A stretch of DNA of 7,992 bases. Source: Palsa-1400 sp036008545 (lineage in GTDB: Bacteria; Verrucomicrobiota; Verrucomicrobiia; Limisphaerales; Palsa-1400). The notes beneath the pieces are model-generated. The model did no database searches. It saw nothing but the letters and a program-made list of their open reading frames with translations, and was not told the origin of the DNA. The translations under genes were made by a program, and so were the position numbers. Of the stretch, positions 6,580-7,992 are shown piece after piece; position 1 is the stretch's first letter, and each line of letters begins with the position of its first letter. Where the stretch lies: the NCBI GenBank assembly GCA_036008545.1, contig DASYNM010000504.1:1-7992 (forward strand), written 5' to 3'.

Positions 6580-7992
6580 TTCCAGGCTACCGGCTTCGCG
6601 GAGACGCGCTTGGCGGTGAAGGTCTTGCCGTTCGCCTCCACCGTCAGCCCGGTGGTCTTGCCTTGCTTGTTCAGCGCGAATTCCAGCCGCAGGTTGGCCA
6701 GCGTTACTGCTGGGCCGTAGGCGGTCTTGGTGTCCGGGAATAACTCCAGGCCCGTCATGTCCGTTCCGCCAAGATCGTTCGAGTCCTGGTTGCGCGCCAG
6801 CGCCGCGATGTATTTGCAACGCATGTAGGCCATGAGATGCGCGCCCAACTCGTCGTCCTCTCTCCGGATGATTAACGTCGGACCTACGGGCACCAGGCCA
6901 CAGAACAGCATGTGACGATAGCGCCCGGCAAAGCTGTCGTAAATGCTCGGGTCCACCTGGATGGGATCGGGCGTTGGCGGGATGTCGTTGGAAACGCGCA
7001 CAGCCTCCAAGGTGAACTTGGGCCAGGCGACCGTCATCCTTGGCGCCGCGCCGCCTGCGGCGCGGCTGAAGACGGCGTCCACGTCCCACAGTTTATTGTA
7101 GAGGACAGAGGCGGACTGCGGGAAGACTCCAAAACCGTCGTCACGGAAGCGCTCTCCCGGCTCGTTAAGCGGGCGCACCATCAAGCCGGCACCCTCGCGG
7201 CGTACGGTGTATGTAGCGCCTCCGTCCGTACGGTAAAGGCCGGCGTATTGATTCAGCATTGCGGGTGCCAGCGACACAGTGCGGGCGGGTTCGGGTGAAC
7301 GACCGGCCGAGATGGCCCGCCCCAACCTGCCTTGGATAAACCCAAGGCTGCTGTTGCAATTGGCTAGCATCACCACGGCGCGGCGCCGGTTGCGGTCAAA
7401 AGCCACGTTGGCAGTAAATCCATAGGTCATCCCGCTGTGCTGAAAGAAATTTCCATCCGACTGCCAGGCCAGTGGCACTTTGGCGCCGGACTTCAAGGCG
7501 TGAGGCGCCTCCGGCTTTTCCAAAAGCGGCTCCAAGGGCGATGGCGTCAATCCGGCGCAAGCGGACACGAATTTGAGCAGGTCGTTGGCGGTTGAGCGCA
7601 GGCCAGCCGAGGCGCACAAGGGGGAGAAATCCATGTCCGGCACTGGGCGACCAGGCATGGCGTGGCCGCGGGCCATGCGGGGCCGCAGTTCGGGCGGCAC
7701 GCTGACGAACGTGCTCTCCATGCCAAGGGGACGGCATATGCGATCCCTCACCAACGTCTCGTAATCCTTGCCGGCCTTCAAGGCGATGGCATAGCCAAGG
7801 ATCTCCATGCCGACATTGGAGTATTGGTATTGCGTGCCCGGCGCACGTGCCAGGCGGAATCGTGCGAGGCCTGCCGCCAATTGTTCGACGGAGTATCCTG
7901 CTTCCGGGTTGCGCCAATTTGCCGGATGGACCTCCCCGCGGTGCCGCGGAAGGCCGGAGGTGTGTGTGGCCAAGTGCAGCAACGTGATCGGC
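6576..7992 (-). CDS. Serine hydrolase, class C beta-lactamase / penicillin-binding family (N-terminus outside the window)
   Basis: The visible part is about 470 residues, and the frame stays open through the window edge. A TTG at 7982 lies inside the conserved ITLLHLATHTSGLPR stretch, so it is not the start. Counting from that TTG codon as residue 1, the H-T-S-G-L-P block is at 7-12, the Y-x-N catalytic motif (YSN) at 54-56 and the H-x-G motif (HSG) at 182-184, in the order of the class C fold. The S-x-x-K nucleophile motif should lie upstream, beyond the window. Two tail units follow the catalytic domain: LNQYAGLYR (about 236-244) with a DUF3471-like beta pattern, and YDSFAGRYR with a second beta-rich stretch reaching the end. 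Such proteins are usually exported esterases or peptidases, not drug-resistance enzymes. Third codon positions look much richer in G and C than in the TIR genes, as if this gene belongs to the native chromosome. Confidence 0.9.
   Translation of the reverse strand, partial: PITLLHLATHTSGLPRHRGEVHPANWRNPEAGYSVEQLAAGLARFRLARAPGTQYQYSNVGMEILGYAIALKAGKDYETLVRDRICRPLGMESTFVSVPPELRPRMARGHAMPGRPVPDMDFSPLCASAGLRSTANDLLKFVSACAGLTPSPLEPLLEKPEAPHALKSGAKVPLAWQSDGNFFQHSGMTYGFTANVAFDRNRRRAVVMLANCNSSLGFIQGRLGRAISAGRSPEPARTVSLAPAMLNQYAGLYRTDGGATYTVRREGAGLMVRPLNEPGERFRDDGFGVFPQSASVLYNKLWDVDAVFSRAAGGAAPRMTVAWPKFTLEAVRVSNDIPPTPDPIQVDPSIYDSFAGRYRHMLFCGLVPVGPTLIIRREDDELGAHLMAYMRCKYIAALARNQDSNDLGGTDMTGLELFPDTKTAYGPAVTLANLRLEFALNKQGKTTGLTVEANGKTFTAKRVSAKPVAWK

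Noticed and set aside
7980..7982. TTG at 7982 as the true start of the hydrolase
   Set aside because: It falls inside the conserved block before H-T-S-G-L-P, and the frame stays open upstream to the window edge with matching family residues (P-I-T). The S-x-x-K motif must lie further upstream.
6576..7992. Beta-lactamase-like gene as an antibiotic-resistance gene
   Set aside because: The motif set fits the broad serine hydrolase/penicillin-binding family, and the long double tail is typical of its esterase or peptidase members. Nothing points to drug hydrolysis.

Overview
The window holds a cluster of TIR-domain genes of the kind found in bacterial immune or conflict islands, followed by an ordinary chromosomal-type gene cut off by the right edge. 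No rRNA, tRNA, transposase, integrase or housekeeping marker gene is visible, so the host can only be guessed. The mix of TIR proteins, a TIR-anchored WD40 propeller and a long-tailed serine hydrolase is typical of large-genome environmental bacteria such as Verrucomicrobiota or Planctomycetota. That is an inference with low confidence.

Layout. Positions 1-117 contain no gene that I can support. On the minus strand, a two-gene operon reads leftward from 2130. A TIR protein (2130-946) comes first, then 3 bases, then a double-SLOG (dSLOG-type) nucleotide-binding protein (942-118). A 202-base divergent intergenic region (2131-2332) with three short perfect inverted repeats separates this operon from a rightward 1068-residue protein (2333-5539). 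That protein has an N-terminal TIR domain, one hydrophobic membrane segment and a long WD40-like propeller. After a 145-base gap comes a third TIR protein (5685-6500), whose layout resembles the FxsC branch. On the minus strand from the right edge is the C-terminal part of a class-C beta-lactamase-fold serine hydrolase (7992-6576). A short coding remnant overlaps its stop by ATGA and dies inside the TIR side of the junction (6579-6445).

How the genes may work together. All three TIR domains keep the glutamate that is catalytic in NAD-cleaving TIRs, in a W-x-x-x-E context. The TIR/SLOG operon recalls the logic of Thoeris, where a TIR makes an NAD-derived messenger read by a SLOG domain. Here, however, the SLOG protein has no Sir2 or other recognisable effector fused to it. 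The working hypothesis is a multi-TIR, NAD-centred defence locus with a SLOG protein as nucleotide sensor or processor and a membrane-anchored propeller as sensor. The right boundary of this locus appears to lie near position 6500. There the base composition rises, the third TIR gene ends early, and the gene downstream of the hydrolase is broken.
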